Assembly: GCF_014205845.1 (NCBI RefSeq)
Contig: NZ_JACHCR010000001.1
Location: forward strand, 186,001 to 250,000
Source: Mucilaginibacter cryoferens
Lineage (GTDB): Bacteria > Bacteroidota > Bacteroidia > Sphingobacteriales > Sphingobacteriaceae
Direction of reading: 5' to 3'
DNA length: 64,000 bases
Below the pieces are notes generated by a model that had not been told where the DNA came from, made no database searches, and worked only from the letters and a program-made list of their open reading frames with translations. Positions within the stretch are counted from its first letter, which is position 1, and each line of letters starts with the position of its first letter. The translations under genes were made by a program, and so were the position numbers. Shown in pieces: positions 8,619 through 17,521 of the stretch.

Positions 8619-8711
8619 GTCATTGCACGAAGCAATCCCCGACTTACAGAGTAGCTGTGCAAATCCGCTCTGTAAATTGGGGATTGCTTCGTCGTACCTC
8701 CTTATAATGAC
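8619..8711. repeat. palindromic repeat, copy A (GAAGCAATCCCC family)
   Basis: GTCATTGCACGAAGCAATCC near one end is mirrored by GGGGATTGCTTCGTCGTACC and AATGAC at the other, with ACAGAG/CTCTGT inner arms. Highly similar to 9081-9178 in the same orientation. Confidence 0.8.
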
Positions 8712-8793
8712 ATGATTGTAAAGTGTTGATTTTCAGTGTATTTTTTTAAAGTTTCTAATGCCCGAGATACAATTAGGTGTCTTCATAATTTTG

Positions 8794-8900
8794 TTCCCCT
8801 CTCGAGAGGGGGCGGGATGGGAAGTGCGGTGGCAGGGGTGTGTTCTACTGCGTTCTTTCGCGTGCATAAACACACCCCTCCGCCCCTCTCGAGAGGGGAA
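8794..8900. repeat. REPIN-like pair based on CCCCTCTCGAGAGGGG
   Basis: TTCCCCTCTCGAGAGGGGG at 8794 and its inverted counterpart ending at 8900 are each self-palindromic. They flank about 70 bp with a second inner inverted pair (GGGGTGTGT / ACACACCCC). The sequence differs from the trp-leader repeat, so a second REP family is present. Confidence 0.75.
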
Positions 8901-9080
8901 TCGCACATTCCCACCACTTTTTTAAAGAAGACCCCATTATTATTTAGTCCACAACCGCCCATTTGCAACCATGTCATTCCCGTTTTTTTCAGGTTAACTC
9001 TAGTTGTCACTTATAATGACATACTTTTAAAGCATTGATTATCAGTATCTATTTTTTTTAAACACAACACCATCGCCACT

Positions 9081-9178
9081 GTCATTGCGAGGTACGAAGC
9101 AATCCCCGACTTACAGAGTTGCTGTGCAAATCCGCCTTGTAAGTAGGGGATTGCTTCGTCGTACCTCCTCGCAAGGAC
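9081..9178. repeat. palindromic repeat, copy B (GAAGCAATCCCC family)
   Basis: GTCATTGCGAGGTACGAAGC begins the copy and the mirrored GCTTCGTCGTACCTCCTCGC plus AAGGAC ends it. It is more complete than copy A at the outer arms (GCGAGG / CCTCGC retained). Confidence 0.8.
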
Positions 9179-9324
9179 GGCCTTTTTTTAAGATGTCATT
9201 ACTGTTTTTTCTGGGTTACCCCCGGTTGTCACTCGCAATGACGATTTGTTTATTTATTTTTAAACAGGCTCTTACTAATTAATCAAACAAGACCAATGAA
9301 CTATTGAACCAGTGAACCAATAAA

Positions 9325-10140
9325 CTATTTCAACAGCGGATTTTTCTCCTTCGCAAATACGTTATAAACCATTTTATCTAAAAAGGCGGGTAATATTTTG
9401 CTCAGCAATACGGTGAGCTTTCCCTGCGTTGTCATAATCAGCGTACGGGAGCGGTTTTCTATACCGTTTACAATTATGTTTGCTACCTGGTCTGATGTCA
9501 TCATTTTATCTTCTTCCAGCGTGCTTTCCCTTTGCTCCACCCCTTCTTTATTTAGTGCTGTATTGCGGATGTTTGATGCGGTAAAGCCCGGGCATGCGGT
9601 TAACACATGTACCCCTGTTTTCAGGTTCTCAACCCTTAGTGCATCCAAAAAACCATTCATGGCAAATTTAGATGCCGAATACCCCGCGCGACCGGGTAAG
9701 CCCTTATAACCTGCTATAGACGATACACCAACTATGCTCCCTTGTGTTTTAAGTATCTCTGGCAAAGCATATTTAGTACAATATACCGTTCCCCAAAAGT
9801 TAACATCCATTAATGATTTAAGTACCTTAAGGTCAACATCGTTAAACAAGGCCCGCATGGAGATACCTGCATTGTTAATGAGTACATCAATTTTACCAAA
9901 GGTTGCAAGGGTTTGTTTAACCAATTGGACGCATTCATCCTCAATAGTTACGTCGCATTGAACGGCGAGGGCTTTAGTTTGGTAGCGCCTTTCAATATCC
10001 TGTGTAATTACGCAAAGGGTTACATATTGGCGGGCGGCTAATACAACGGTAGCGCCGCGTTTGGCGCATTCAATAGCCAATGATTTTCCTATGCCGGATG
10101 ATGCTCCGGTAATTACTATAACTTTATCATTCAATTTCAT
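9325..10140 (-). CDS. short-chain dehydrogenase/reductase
   Basis: 271 residues, classical SDR. The NAD(P) motif TGASSGIG is at 11-18, NNAG at 89-92, catalytic Ser140 or Ser141 in VSSIAG, and Tyr154-x-x-x-Lys158 in GYSASKFA. A basic residue after the first beta strand (AARQ) suggests NADP. The substrate cannot be told. Its ATG overlaps the end of the glycosyltransferase gene by 14 bp, so recR, the glycosyltransferase and this gene form one leftward unit. The hydrophobic C-terminal tail (VLLSKILPAFLDKMVYNVF) is common in membrane-associated SDRs. Confidence 0.9.
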   Translation of the reverse strand: MKLNDKVIVITGASSGIGKSLAIECAKRGATVVLAARQYVTLCVITQDIERRYQTKALAVQCDVTIEDECVQLVKQTLATFGKIDVLINNAGISMRALFNDVDLKVLKSLMDVNFWGTVYCTKYALPEILKTQGSIVGVSSIAGYKGLPGRAGYSASKFAMNGFLDALRVENLKTGVHVLTACPGFTASNIRNTALNKEGVEQRESTLEEDKMMTSDQVANIIVNGIENRSRTLIMTTQGKLTVLLSKILPAFLDKMVYNVFAKEKNPLLK

Positions 10141-10966
10141 AAGTAGAGGGGAATAGCTGCGGCATACCCTCCACCTTATTAATTTCGGGCACCTTAAATA
10201 AATATTTGATGGCGAAGATAATCATCGCACCATAAAATTCCTTAAGGTAATGCCAGCTTAATTTCGCATTGTTACCACTATTGAAATTGATAATATACGT
10301 TTTAGGGAAATAGTAATTTTTAAACCCCGCCAGCCTGATGCGATAGCTGAGGTCGATATCATAACCGTAAGTATGGAAACGCTCATCAAACAAGCCAATT
10401 TGGTTGATGGTTTCTTTGCGCATCAGCATAAACGCACTGTTGAGCACATCGGTTTCTGATGTTTGAAACTCCTCTACCCAATCTTTACGTTGCGTTGTAT
10501 CTGTAAGGCGCGATTTTGAGAAGTGTTTGGCCAGGCCTGTTAACTTAAAGAAAACCTCCCATGGCCTGGTAAAGCCATGTTTAGATTCGGAAAGGAAACG
10601 GCCATCCGGTGTAATCATTCTTACGCCCATACCGCCGGCATTTAAATGGACATCCATAAACTCCAATGCCTTCTCAATTGTTTTTTTGCCTGTAATTGTA
10701 TCCGCAGTGACTACTAAAACATACTCTCCAGTAGTTTCTTTAATCCCCTGGTTATAAGCCTTTGCCATGCCCGAATTTTGGGTATTGGCTATCACTTTAA
10801 CCTCCGGAAACTCGGCACGCAGCATCTCAACAGATTTATCTGCCGATGCATTATCAACCACAAAAACCTCGAAATTAATGCCAACAGCGGCCCTTATTAC
10901 CGAATTGAGCGCAATCCTGAGCATATCACAAGTATTGTAATTTACGATGATGACCGAGAGTTTCAT
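10127..10966 (-). CDS. family 2 glycosyltransferase
   Basis: 279 residues with a GT-A fold. LSVIIVNYNT starts the nucleotide-sugar domain, VVDNASADKS carries the UDP-binding acid, and NSGMAKAYNQGI plus GEYVLVVTADT follow, as in rhamnosyl- or N-acetylglucosaminyl-type GT2 enzymes. FDERFHTYGYDIDLSYRIRLAG is the acceptor-side catalytic region with the EDxDL-like motif. Likely adds a sugar to a lipid- or envelope-linked glycan on the inner face of the membrane. It begins 3 bp after recR ends and overlaps the SDR. Confidence 0.88.
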   Translation of the reverse strand: MKLSVIIVNYNTCDMLRIALNSVIRAAVGINFEVFVVDNASADKSVEMLRAEFPEVKVIANTQNSGMAKAYNQGIKETTGEYVLVVTADTITGKKTIEKALEFMDVHLNAGGMGVRMITPDGRFLSESKHGFTRPWEVFFKLTGLAKHFSKSRLTDTTQRKDWVEEFQTSETDVLNSAFMLMRKETINQIGLFDERFHTYGYDIDLSYRIRLAGFKNYYFPKTYIINFNSGNNAKLSWHYLKEFYGAMIIFAIKYLFKVPEINKVEGMPQLFPSTYEIE

Positions 10967-10969
10967 AAC

Positions 10970-11587
10970 TTACTTTGACAATGAGTTTTCATACGGAACA
11001 CGTGTAGCGATGGACCGCCCGAGGGTGATCTCATCTACGTACTCCAATTCTCCCCCAAAGGCTATGCCACGAGCGATGGTTGATATGGTAATATGGAAAG
11101 ATTTTATGCGTTTGTTTAAATAAAACAGGGTGGTATCGCCCTCCATGGTAGCACTAAGGGCAAAAATGATCTCTTTGGCCTCATTTGTTTTTAATCGCTC
11201 TACCAATGTATCAACCTGCAAGTCTGATGGACCAATGCCATCCATTGGGGATATTAAACCACCTAACACATGGTACACCCCATTATATTGGTTAGTATTT
11301 TCAATAGCCATTACATCGCGGGTATCTTCAACCACGCAAATAAGGCTGCGGTCGCGCTTATGGGATGAGCAGATCTCGCAAACAGCCTGATCTGAGATAT
11401 TGTGGCAAACATGGCAAAACTGAATTTCGTTACGCAGTTTGCTGATGGTGGTACTAAACCTTTCTACTTCCTGCTTATCCTGGTTAAGTAAATGCAACAC
11501 CAGGCGCAGAGCGGTCTTTTGACCCACCCCCGGCAGTTTTGCAAACTCGGCTACGGCATTCTCCAGTAATTTGGACGAAAAGTTCAT
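10970..11587 (-). CDS. recR: recombination mediator protein RecR
   Basis: 205 residues. Helix-hairpin-helix LPGVGQKTALRL (about 18-29), a C4 zinc finger CHVCHNISDQAVCEIC (about 58-73), a Toprim domain starting LICVVEDTRDVMAIE and the C-terminal RGIAFGGELEYVDEITLGRSI. With RecF and RecO it loads RecA on gapped DNA. It is the first gene of a leftward unit with the glycosyltransferase and SDR, a common RecR neighbourhood in this phylum. Confidence 0.97.
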   Translation of the reverse strand: MNFSSKLLENAVAEFAKLPGVGQKTALRLVLHLLNQDKQEVERFSTTISKLRNEIQFCHVCHNISDQAVCEICSSHKRDRSLICVVEDTRDVMAIENTNQYNGVYHVLGGLISPMDGIGPSDLQVDTLVERLKTNEAKEIIFALSATMEGDTTLFYLNKRIKSFHITISTIARGIAFGGELEYVDEITLGRSIATRVPYENSLSK

Positions 11588-11657
11588 TGGGCGAAGTTAA
11601 GGAATAAAATCTCTTTTTGCCATCGGGCGTAACGAAGTATCTGCTTGCCTATATTGA

Positions 11658-11677
11658 TGTTACCCATATGGGTAACA
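11658..11677. promoter_or_regulatory. perfect 20-bp palindrome, likely operator
   Basis: TGTTACCCATATGGGTAACA is its own reverse complement over all 20 bases, with no loop, as expected for a dimeric repressor site. It lies in the divergent region between recR and the DinB-fold gene, 70 bp before the recR start and 100 bp before the other. No regulator gene is adjacent. Confidence 0.6.
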
Positions 11678-11776
11678 GTTTTGTGATGGTGCAAACGGCG
11701 GGCGAGAATTAGTTTTATTTGCGAATGAAACAAATTTGATATGTATTTTGCAGATGTTGTTCAATAAATTTAACCC

Positions 11777-12271
11777 ATGCCAATAACTTACAGACAAGGA
11801 GCCGTTGGGGCAATGCTTGATGAATACGAAAAAGCAATTACCGAACTAAAAACAGTAATTGAACTTATACCCGACGATGCAATTACAATGATAACCGATG
11901 CCCAAACTGCCGATGAAAATTGCAGATCGGTACAAAGTATATTGGCGCATGTGGTATGCTCGGGCTTCGGGTACGCGGTAAGCATTTATAATTTGCAGGG
12001 GCACAACGTAATCCGCCCGCCAAAGTTTCCCCGGCTTAGTATAAAGGAATATTTAGAGGATTTGGATAGCCTGCTCTCCTATACAGTAACGGTGTTTAAT
12101 GAAAATTATCCATCGCAACAGTTTGATAATTCTGTAACAATAACATCCCGCTGGGGGCAAATTTATGATGCCGAACAAATGGCCGAGCACGCTATTGTAC
12201 ATGTACTGAGGCACAGGCGGCAAATTGAGCGAATTTTAATTGGCCCCTTAGCCAAAGCAATACTTCATTAA
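11777..12271 (+). CDS. DinB-superfamily four-helix protein
   Basis: 164 residues, almost all helical. The DinB/YfiT-type metal triad is visible as His58 (SILAHVVCSG), His138 and His142 (AEHAIVHVLRH). Proteins of this fold include thiol transferases and hydrolases, but many have no assigned reaction. Cytosolic. It is monocistronic, and a palindromic site lies about 100 bp upstream. The function is not predicted beyond the fold. Confidence 0.8.
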   Translation: MPITYRQGAVGAMLDEYEKAITELKTVIELIPDDAITMITDAQTADENCRSVQSILAHVVCSGFGYAVSIYNLQGHNVIRPPKFPRLSIKEYLEDLDSLLSYTVTVFNENYPSQQFDNSVTITSRWGQIYDAEQMAEHAIVHVLRHRRQIERILIGPLAKAILH

Positions 12272-12405
12272 TATCTATTTGCGTATTTTGTAAATTATCA
12301 TCAGTTTTATAAAAAACACTATCCAACCGTTACCGGCGTATTCGCAGGCAACATGTTGGTTGCTGTTTGTGAGGAGACAAACAGCCGAAATAAGAAATAA
12401 AAACA

Positions 12406-12429
12406 CTTCCGGATTTTCAGACTTCCGGA
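12406..12429 (+). repeat. short CTTCCGGATTTTC repeat, copy 1
   Basis: CTTCCGGATTTTCAGACTTC followed by CGGA ends 15 bp before the symporter ATG. The same sequence with one change and one insertion recurs at 13999-14024, 22 bp before the next gene. Just upstream (12362-12385) is a hairpin GCTGTTTGT / ACAAACAGC. Confidence 0.6.
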
Positions 12430-12444
12430 CTAAATAAATAGCTA

Positions 12445-13947
12445 ATGTCGCCAGGAGTACTATTATCATTTATTATCGGTTACTTTTTGGTATTGCTGGT
12501 TATCGCCTGGCTTACATCGCGCAAAGCATCAGATAACGATACTTTTTTTGTGGCTAACCGCAACTCCAAATGGTATTTGGTTGCCTTCGGGATGATTGGC
12601 ACGGCGCTTAGTGGCGTTACCTTTATCTCGGTACCCGGCAAGGTTGGCGCGCCATCCGGCGACCAGTTTTCTTACTTCCAGTTTGTGCTGGGTAATGCTG
12701 CCGGGTTTATTATTATAGCAACCGTATTACTGCCGCTTTATTACCGGCTAAAGCTCACCTCCATATATAGCTATATAGAAAGCGCTTTAGGCACCTGGAG
12801 CTATAAAACAGCAGCAGGTATTTTCCTTATCAGCCGGGTTATCGGCTCGGCCTTCCGGCTTTACCTGGTGGTTATTGTGTTGCAAAAATTTATTTTTGAT
12901 AGCTATAATATCCCCTTTGCGGTAACGGTGCTTATTTGTTTGGTGCTTATTTGGTCGTACACGTTTAAGGGCGGTTTAAAAACCATTATTATTACCGATA
13001 GCTTGCAGACATTTTTCCTGGTACTATCGGTATTTCTATCGATATATTTTATTTGCAGCAGCCTGCACATGAGCATTTTTGAGGCCGCCGATGCCATTAA
13101 AAACAGCAGCTACTCTAAAATCTTCTTTTTCGGCGATTTTCTGAGCAGTAAATTTCATTTCACCAAAGCGTTTTTAGGTGGCCTGTTTATTACCGTGGGG
13201 ATGACCGGCCTCGATCAGGATCTGATGCAGAAAAACCTCAGCCTTAAAAACATTAAGGAAGCCCAGAAAAACATGTTCAGCTTTACGGCTGTGTTTGTGG
13301 TTATCAATATCTTCTTTTTAAGCGTAGGTGCTTTACTTTGGATGTACGCCAACAAATACGGCATCCATGTTGATAAAACCGACTACCTGTACCCTACCAT
13401 AGCCCTTAAATATTTAGGTATTGTACCCGCCATGGTTTTCATGTTAGGGTTAACAGCCGCCACCTTTGCCACAACAGATTCGGCCTTAACAGCCTTAACC
13501 ACCTCTTTTTGTGTTGATTTTTTAGGCTTTAACAAAAAAAAGGATGTAAACAGCAAAAAAATGGTAAACACCAGGCATACGGTGCACATCGCCTTCTCGG
13601 GACTGATGTTTTTAACCATTATTATATTTAATGCCATTAACAACGATGCCGTGGTGAGCGCCATATTCTCGGTAGCATCATATACTTACGGGCCTTTGCT
13701 GGGCCTTTACTCTTTTGGATTATTTGTAAGCAACAGGCAGGTTAAAGATAAGTTGGTGCCGTTTATATGCATTGCCTCGCCGGCCATCTGTTACTTTTTA
13801 AATGCCGAATCGAAAACGCTTTTAGGAGGATATGTTTTTAGCAACGAACTCATCATTATAAACGGATTAATTACATTTGTTGGGCTGTTATTAACTTCGA
13901 GTGCGAAAGATGAGCAGACGGAAAATCTGAAAGTAATAAAGGGATAA
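12445..13947 (+). CDS. sodium:solute symporter family protein
   Basis: 500 residues and about 13 hydrophobic helices, typical of SSS-family inner-membrane carriers. The first helix LLSFIIGYFLVLLVIAWLTS is followed by the SSS feature FFVANRNSKWYLVAFGMIGTALSG. The signature region GMTGLDQDLMQKNLSLKN is near residue 253. Loop EDATFATTDSALTAL-type sequence near 345 holds the Na+-site Ser/Thr residues. The substrate could be a sugar, amino acid or sialic-acid-like compound and cannot be decided here. The gene is followed by the LOG-family gene after 99 bp. Confidence 0.9.
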   Translation: MSPGVLLSFIIGYFLVLLVIAWLTSRKASDNDTFFVANRNSKWYLVAFGMIGTALSGVTFISVPGKVGAPSGDQFSYFQFVLGNAAGFIIIATVLLPLYYRLKLTSIYSYIESALGTWSYKTAAGIFLISRVIGSAFRLYLVVIVLQKFIFDSYNIPFAVTVLICLVLIWSYTFKGGLKTIIITDSLQTFFLVLSVFLSIYFICSSLHMSIFEAADAIKNSSYSKIFFFGDFLSSKFHFTKAFLGGLFITVGMTGLDQDLMQKNLSLKNIKEAQKNMFSFTAVFVVINIFFLSVGALLWMYANKYGIHVDKTDYLYPTIALKYLGIVPAMVFMLGLTAATFATTDSALTALTTSFCVDFLGFNKKKDVNSKKMVNTRHTVHIAFSGLMFLTIIIFNAINNDAVVSAIFSVASYTYGPLLGLYSFGLFVSNRQVKDKLVPFICIASPAICYFLNAESKTLLGGYVFSNELIIINGLITFVGLLLTSSAKDEQTENLKVIKG

Positions 13948-13998
13948 ATTTAAGAGGAACAATAAAACATAATAATATATTTAGCGTACTATATAATT

Positions 13999-14030
13999 CT
14001 TCCGGATTTTCCGACTTCCCGGAATCCGGA
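13999..14030 (+). repeat. short CTTCCGGATTTTC repeat, copy 2, forming a hairpin
   Basis: CTTCCGGATTTTCCGACTTC matches copy 1. Here TCCGGATT (14001-14008) and AATCCGGA (14023-14030) make a perfect 8-bp stem, 16 bp before the ATG of the next gene. Confidence 0.6.
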
Positions 14031-14046
14031 CAACTACAAAAATAAT

Positions 14047-14754
14047 ATGACCGGAGAAGACAAAATAAGACAAGCATTCGAAAATAAAAACTGGCAGGAA
14101 ATTAAGGTAACCGACTCGTGGCAGATATTTAAAATAATGGCCGAATTTGTTGACGGCTTTGAAAAACTGGCCAAAATTGGCCCCTGCGTATCCATCTTCG
14201 GATCGGCGCGTACACACAACGATAACAACTATTACAAACTGGCCGAAGATTCGGCCCGCCTGCTTACAGAGCATGGCTATGGTGTAATATCTGGCGGCGG
14301 TCCCGGCATTATGGAAGCTGCCAATAAAGGCGCGTTTGAAGCGGGTGGTAAATCGGTAGGTTTAAACATCGAATTACCTTTTGAGCAATTTCATAATAAG
14401 TATATTGATAGGGATAAGATCATGGAGTTTGATTACTTCTTTATCCGCAAGGTAATGTTCATGAAATACTCGCAGGGCTTTATTATCCTTCCAGGTGGCT
14501 TTGGTACTATGGACGAATCATTTGAAGCAATGACCCTTATCCAAACCGGTAAAATTGCCCGCTTCCCCATCATATTTGTGGGTGTTGATTATTGGAAAGG
14601 CTTATTTAGCTGGATAGAAGAAAAAATGCTGGCCGATCAGCACAACATCAACCCCGATGATTTAAACCTGTACCGGGTGGTTGATACCGCCGAAGAAGCA
14701 GTTGATCATATCACACGTTTTTACAACAAGTATGTATTGAAACCGAATTTTTAA
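14047..14754 (+). CDS. LOG/TIGR00730-family Rossmann-fold protein
   Basis: 235 residues. The two family signatures are present: SGGGPGIMEAANKGA (82-96) and PGGFGTMDE (149-157), which together bind the phosphoribosyl group in cytokinin riboside 5'-monophosphate phosphoribohydrolases. The family was long mislabelled lysine decarboxylase. In bacteria such proteins hydrolyse nucleoside monophosphates, but the physiological substrate here is unknown. Cytosolic. A bidirectional terminator follows. Confidence 0.92.
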   Translation: MTGEDKIRQAFENKNWQEIKVTDSWQIFKIMAEFVDGFEKLAKIGPCVSIFGSARTHNDNNYYKLAEDSARLLTEHGYGVISGGGPGIMEAANKGAFEAGGKSVGLNIELPFEQFHNKYIDRDKIMEFDYFFIRKVMFMKYSQGFIILPGGFGTMDESFEAMTLIQTGKIARFPIIFVGVDYWKGLFSWIEEKMLADQHNINPDDLNLYRVVDTAEEAVDHITRFYNKYVLKPNF

Positions 14755-14764
14755 TAATGTTCCC

Positions 14765-14809
14765 ATAAACAAAAAATGCCATCCAAACCGAGTGGCATTT
14801 TTTGTTTAT
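14765..14809. terminator. bidirectional intrinsic terminator
   Basis: ATAAACAAAAAATGCCA (14765-14781) and its exact reverse complement (14793-14809) form a 17-bp stem with a run of A on one side and T on the other. It separates the convergent LOG and DUF1624 genes. Confidence 0.9.
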
Positions 14810-14852
14810 CCGCAACAGCCTTATTAATAAAGGCACTCAATACAATAATTAC

Positions 14853-16037
14853 CTACAAATAGCTTAGCCACCATTTTTCTTTATGAGTTTGCTTGTAGGC
14901 ATCATAACGTTTACATAAAGGGTACAGCCCAATTACAATTAAAGCCCATACGAGGTAAGCCACCGGTAACGAAAATCCATATCCCTTAAGGGTTGTGGTA
15001 AACCAAATTGGCTGATCCAGAATCCAGATCTTCCAGTTTTGACCTGGTGTTAAGGCTGATGTCACCAACGCTATCAGGTGGATGATGTAAATATGAATAA
15101 GGTAGTAGAACATGGGCACCCTACCGTATACCGAAACTACTTTAACCACAGCATTTTGTACCTTCTCTGTAAAGGCGAGGAATAAAAAGGCCGCACCCAG
15201 TGTCATTAAAACATACAGCAACGAAGGCGGATATTTATTTACTTTAATAAAAGACAGGAAGGTAAAAAAGGCATTTTTTTGAACACTCCATTTTACAGGA
15301 TCGCCATATATATTACTAAACCGAAGCGCAATAAACAATACAATGGCCGAAGCGCCTATGATAAGCAGTGTCTTTTTTCTTTTCTCCACAGCATACCCGG
15401 TAACATATAGTTGACCAAGGCAATAACCCAATGGCATTATAGCCACCAACGGTATTATGGGATAGCCTAGTAAAAAAATCTCATGATGCCAAAAAAATGG
15501 TCGCTGGTCATGCAGAAACGCCCAGCCAAAGCCTGCTAAATTATTGCCCTGCACATGTACATTATCCAATAAATTGTGCCCAAATATCACCACGATGCAG
15601 AGAACCAGGATAAGTTTTTTGGGCAGATGGATAAGTGCGGCCAGTACTATCATACTTATTCCCAATGCCCAAATGGTAATAAACAAAAACATGGGGAAGG
15701 TGATATTAAAATTCCAACCAAAGTTTACCACAACCATTTCGAGAAAAACCAGCCACAAGCCACGTTTCACTAAAAAAACCGACAAGTCTTTTTTGCTCTT
15801 TTTCTGCCCTATCAAGAATGCCGATGTACCGGCAAGCAGCATAAATATTGGTGCGCAAAAATGGGTTATCCAACGGGTGAAAAACAAAATGCCGCTGGTT
15901 TTATCCAAATCGAGCGGATCAAACAAAAACGAGCCCGAGTACAGGTAATCCCTCACATGGTCTAGCGCCATGATGATCATAATGGTACCCCGAAGAAAAT
16001 CAATAGATGTTATCCTGTTTTTGATGGTTGTTGTCAT
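14853..16037 (-). CDS. DUF1624 / HGSNAT-like multipass membrane protein
   Basis: 394 residues and about ten hydrophobic helices. The N-terminal ITSIDFLRGTIMIIMALDHV is the hallmark of the DUF1624/heparan-alpha-glucosaminide N-acetyltransferase catalytic family, with the Asp26-His27 pair of the first helix. Human HGSNAT moves acetyl groups across a membrane to terminal glucosamine. Bacterial relatives are thought to be transmembrane acyltransferases, but substrates are unproven. Monocistronic, with its start 180 bp from the divergent MFS gene. Confidence 0.85.
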   Translation of the reverse strand: MTTTIKNRITSIDFLRGTIMIIMALDHVRDYLYSGSFLFDPLDLDKTSGILFFTRWITHFCAPIFMLLAGTSAFLIGQKKSKKDLSVFLVKRGLWLVFLEMVVVNFGWNFNITFPMFLFITIWALGISMIVLAALIHLPKKLILVLCIVVIFGHNLLDNVHVQGNNLAGFGWAFLHDQRPFFWHHEIFLLGYPIIPLVAIMPLGYCLGQLYVTGYAVEKRKKTLLIIGASAIVLFIALRFSNIYGDPVKWSVQKNAFFTFLSFIKVNKYPPSLLYVLMTLGAAFLFLAFTEKVQNAVVKVVSVYGRVPMFYYLIHIYIIHLIALVTSALTPGQNWKIWILDQPIWFTTTLKGYGFSLPVAYLVWALIVIGLYPLCKRYDAYKQTHKEKWWLSYL

Positions 16038-16216
16038 TGTGATATTTTACGATATAGATAAATCATTACCAAGGCGTTGCAATTTACCGAAACCTTTTAA
16101 AATTATAAAAAACGGAGATGATTTTGAAACATAAAGATATGTGTTCCTGATCTGTCGCCATTGTTTTTTCTAAAAGTTATTATTCCCCAATAACATTTTA
16201 TCGTTATTTTGCAGCT

Positions 16217-17479
16217 ATGGATCAACCTGCCAAACTTAAACCCCAGGCTGCATTGGGCTTTATATTTGTTACCATGCTGATAGATGTTATTGGCTTTGGT
16301 ATTATTATACCCGTAATGCCCAAGCTGATAGAGAAGCTTATACACGGCACAATAAGCCAGGCTTCGCTATATTCGGGCTTAATGCTGTTGGCTTATTCGG
16401 TAATGCAATTCCTGTTTTCGCCCATGATAGGTAACCTGAGCGATAAATATGGCCGTCGCCCGGTGTTATTATCGTCGTTATTAGGTTTTGGGATAGATTA
16501 CCTTTTCCTGGCGTTTGCACCATCAATAGGTTGGCTGTTTATTGGCCGTACCATTGCCGGTATTACCGGGGCCAGCTTTACAACCGCCTCGGCCTATATT
16601 GCAGACATCAGCACACCAGAAAAACGCGCCCAAAACTTTGGGATGATAGGCGTTGCTTTTGGTATAGGTTTTATTATAGGCCCCGTTTTAGGTGGTATTT
16701 TGGGTAAATGGAACGTGCATTATCCGTTTTTTGCGGCCGCTGGCTTAGCTTTATTAAATGCGGCTTATGGCTATTTTATATTACCCGAGTCACTTGCTAT
16801 GGATCATCGCCGCCCGTTTGAATGGAAACGGGCAAACCCTTTGGGATCGTTATTGCAGCTAAAAAAATACCCTTCGGTAATTGGTTTGGCGGCTTCGCTG
16901 TTCCTGGTTTATTTTGCGGCACAATCTGTACAAAGCGTGTGGACGTTTTTTACCATCCTTAAATTTAGCTGGACCGAAGACCTGGTTGGTTATTCACTGG
17001 GTTTTATAGGCTTGATGATAGCCCTGGTTCAGGGAGGACTGATACGTATAACCCTACCCAAACTGGGGTTGGAGCGCAGCATTTGGATGGGGCTTTTACT
17101 TTATAGTGCCGGATTGATCCTGTTTGCCTTTGCTGCCAAAACATGGATGATGTTTGCATTTATGATTCCCTACGCACTGGGAGGTATTGCCGGCCCCGCA
17201 TTACAAGGGCTGATGACCAACCAGGTACCCGCCAATGAACAGGGCGAGTTACAGGGCGGTTTAACCAGCCTCATGAGTTTAAGCTCCATTTTTGGCCCCT
17301 GGGTAATGACAACCTTATTTTACTATTTTACCCGCAACCAGGCTCAGCTTTATATACCGGGCGCACCGTTTATATTGGGTGCATTGTTAATGCTGATAGC
17401 AGCCTTGCTGGCCATCAGAAGCTTTAAGAAAACAAAGCACACCCAACCAAAAGAATCAACTGTAACTGATTTATTATAA
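16217..17479 (+). CDS. TetA-type MFS transporter, copy 1
   Basis: 420 residues and 12 predicted helices. The motif-A loop [14 protein letters not shown] between TM2 and TM3 and the antiporter motif-C-like GxxxGPxxGG stretch ([14 protein letters not shown]) place it with TCR/Tet proton antiporters. It resembles the next gene closely in length and order of motifs ([27 protein letters not shown]), so the two probably arose by tandem duplication. The substrate is not predictable; tetracycline resistance should not be assumed. The gap to copy 2 is 42 bp. Confidence 0.92.
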   Translation: MDQPAKLKPQAALGFIFVTMLIDVIGFGIIIPVMPKLIEKLIHGTISQASLYSGLMLLAYSVMQFLFSPMIGNLSDKYGRRPVLLSSLLGFGIDYLFLAFAPSIGWLFIGRTIAGITGASFTTASAYIADISTPEKRAQNFGMIGVAFGIGFIIGPVLGGILGKWNVHYPFFAAAGLALLNAAYGYFILPESLAMDHRRPFEWKRANPLGSLLQLKKYPSVIGLAASLFLVYFAAQSVQSVWTFFTILKFSWTEDLVGYSLGFIGLMIALVQGGLIRITLPKLGLERSIWMGLLLYSAGLILFAFAAKTWMMFAFMIPYALGGIAGPALQGLMTNQVPANEQGELQGGLTSLMSLSSIFGPWVMTTLFYYFTRNQAQLYIPGAPFILGALLMLIAALLAIRSFKKTKHTQPKESTVTDLL

Positions 17480-17521
17480 TAGGCCAAAAACTTTTATAGT
17501 ACTTAACCCTTTATCAATTTA

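Larger units (their letters stand above)
8555..9274. mobile_element. 714-bp non-coding element with terminal inverted repeats (MITE-like nest of repeats)
   Basis: GAGCCTGTTTAAA (8558-8570) is repeated as a perfect inverted copy at 9259-9271. Both outer borders carry TTA (8555-8557 and 9272-9274), as expected for a 3-bp target duplication. No plausible gene lies inside. The interior consists of two copies of a palindromic repeat around CATTGC...GAAGCAATCCCC (8619-8711 and 9081-9178), one REPIN-like pair (8794-8900) and duplicated AT-rich linkers (TTATAATGACAT at 8702 and 9011). It fills the kir-SDR gap. Confidence 0.65.

Noticed and set aside
8736..9282. Short reading frames inside the repeat island after the Kir gene
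   Set aside because: They are built from palindromic repeat sequence, exist on both strands and show no protein-like pattern.
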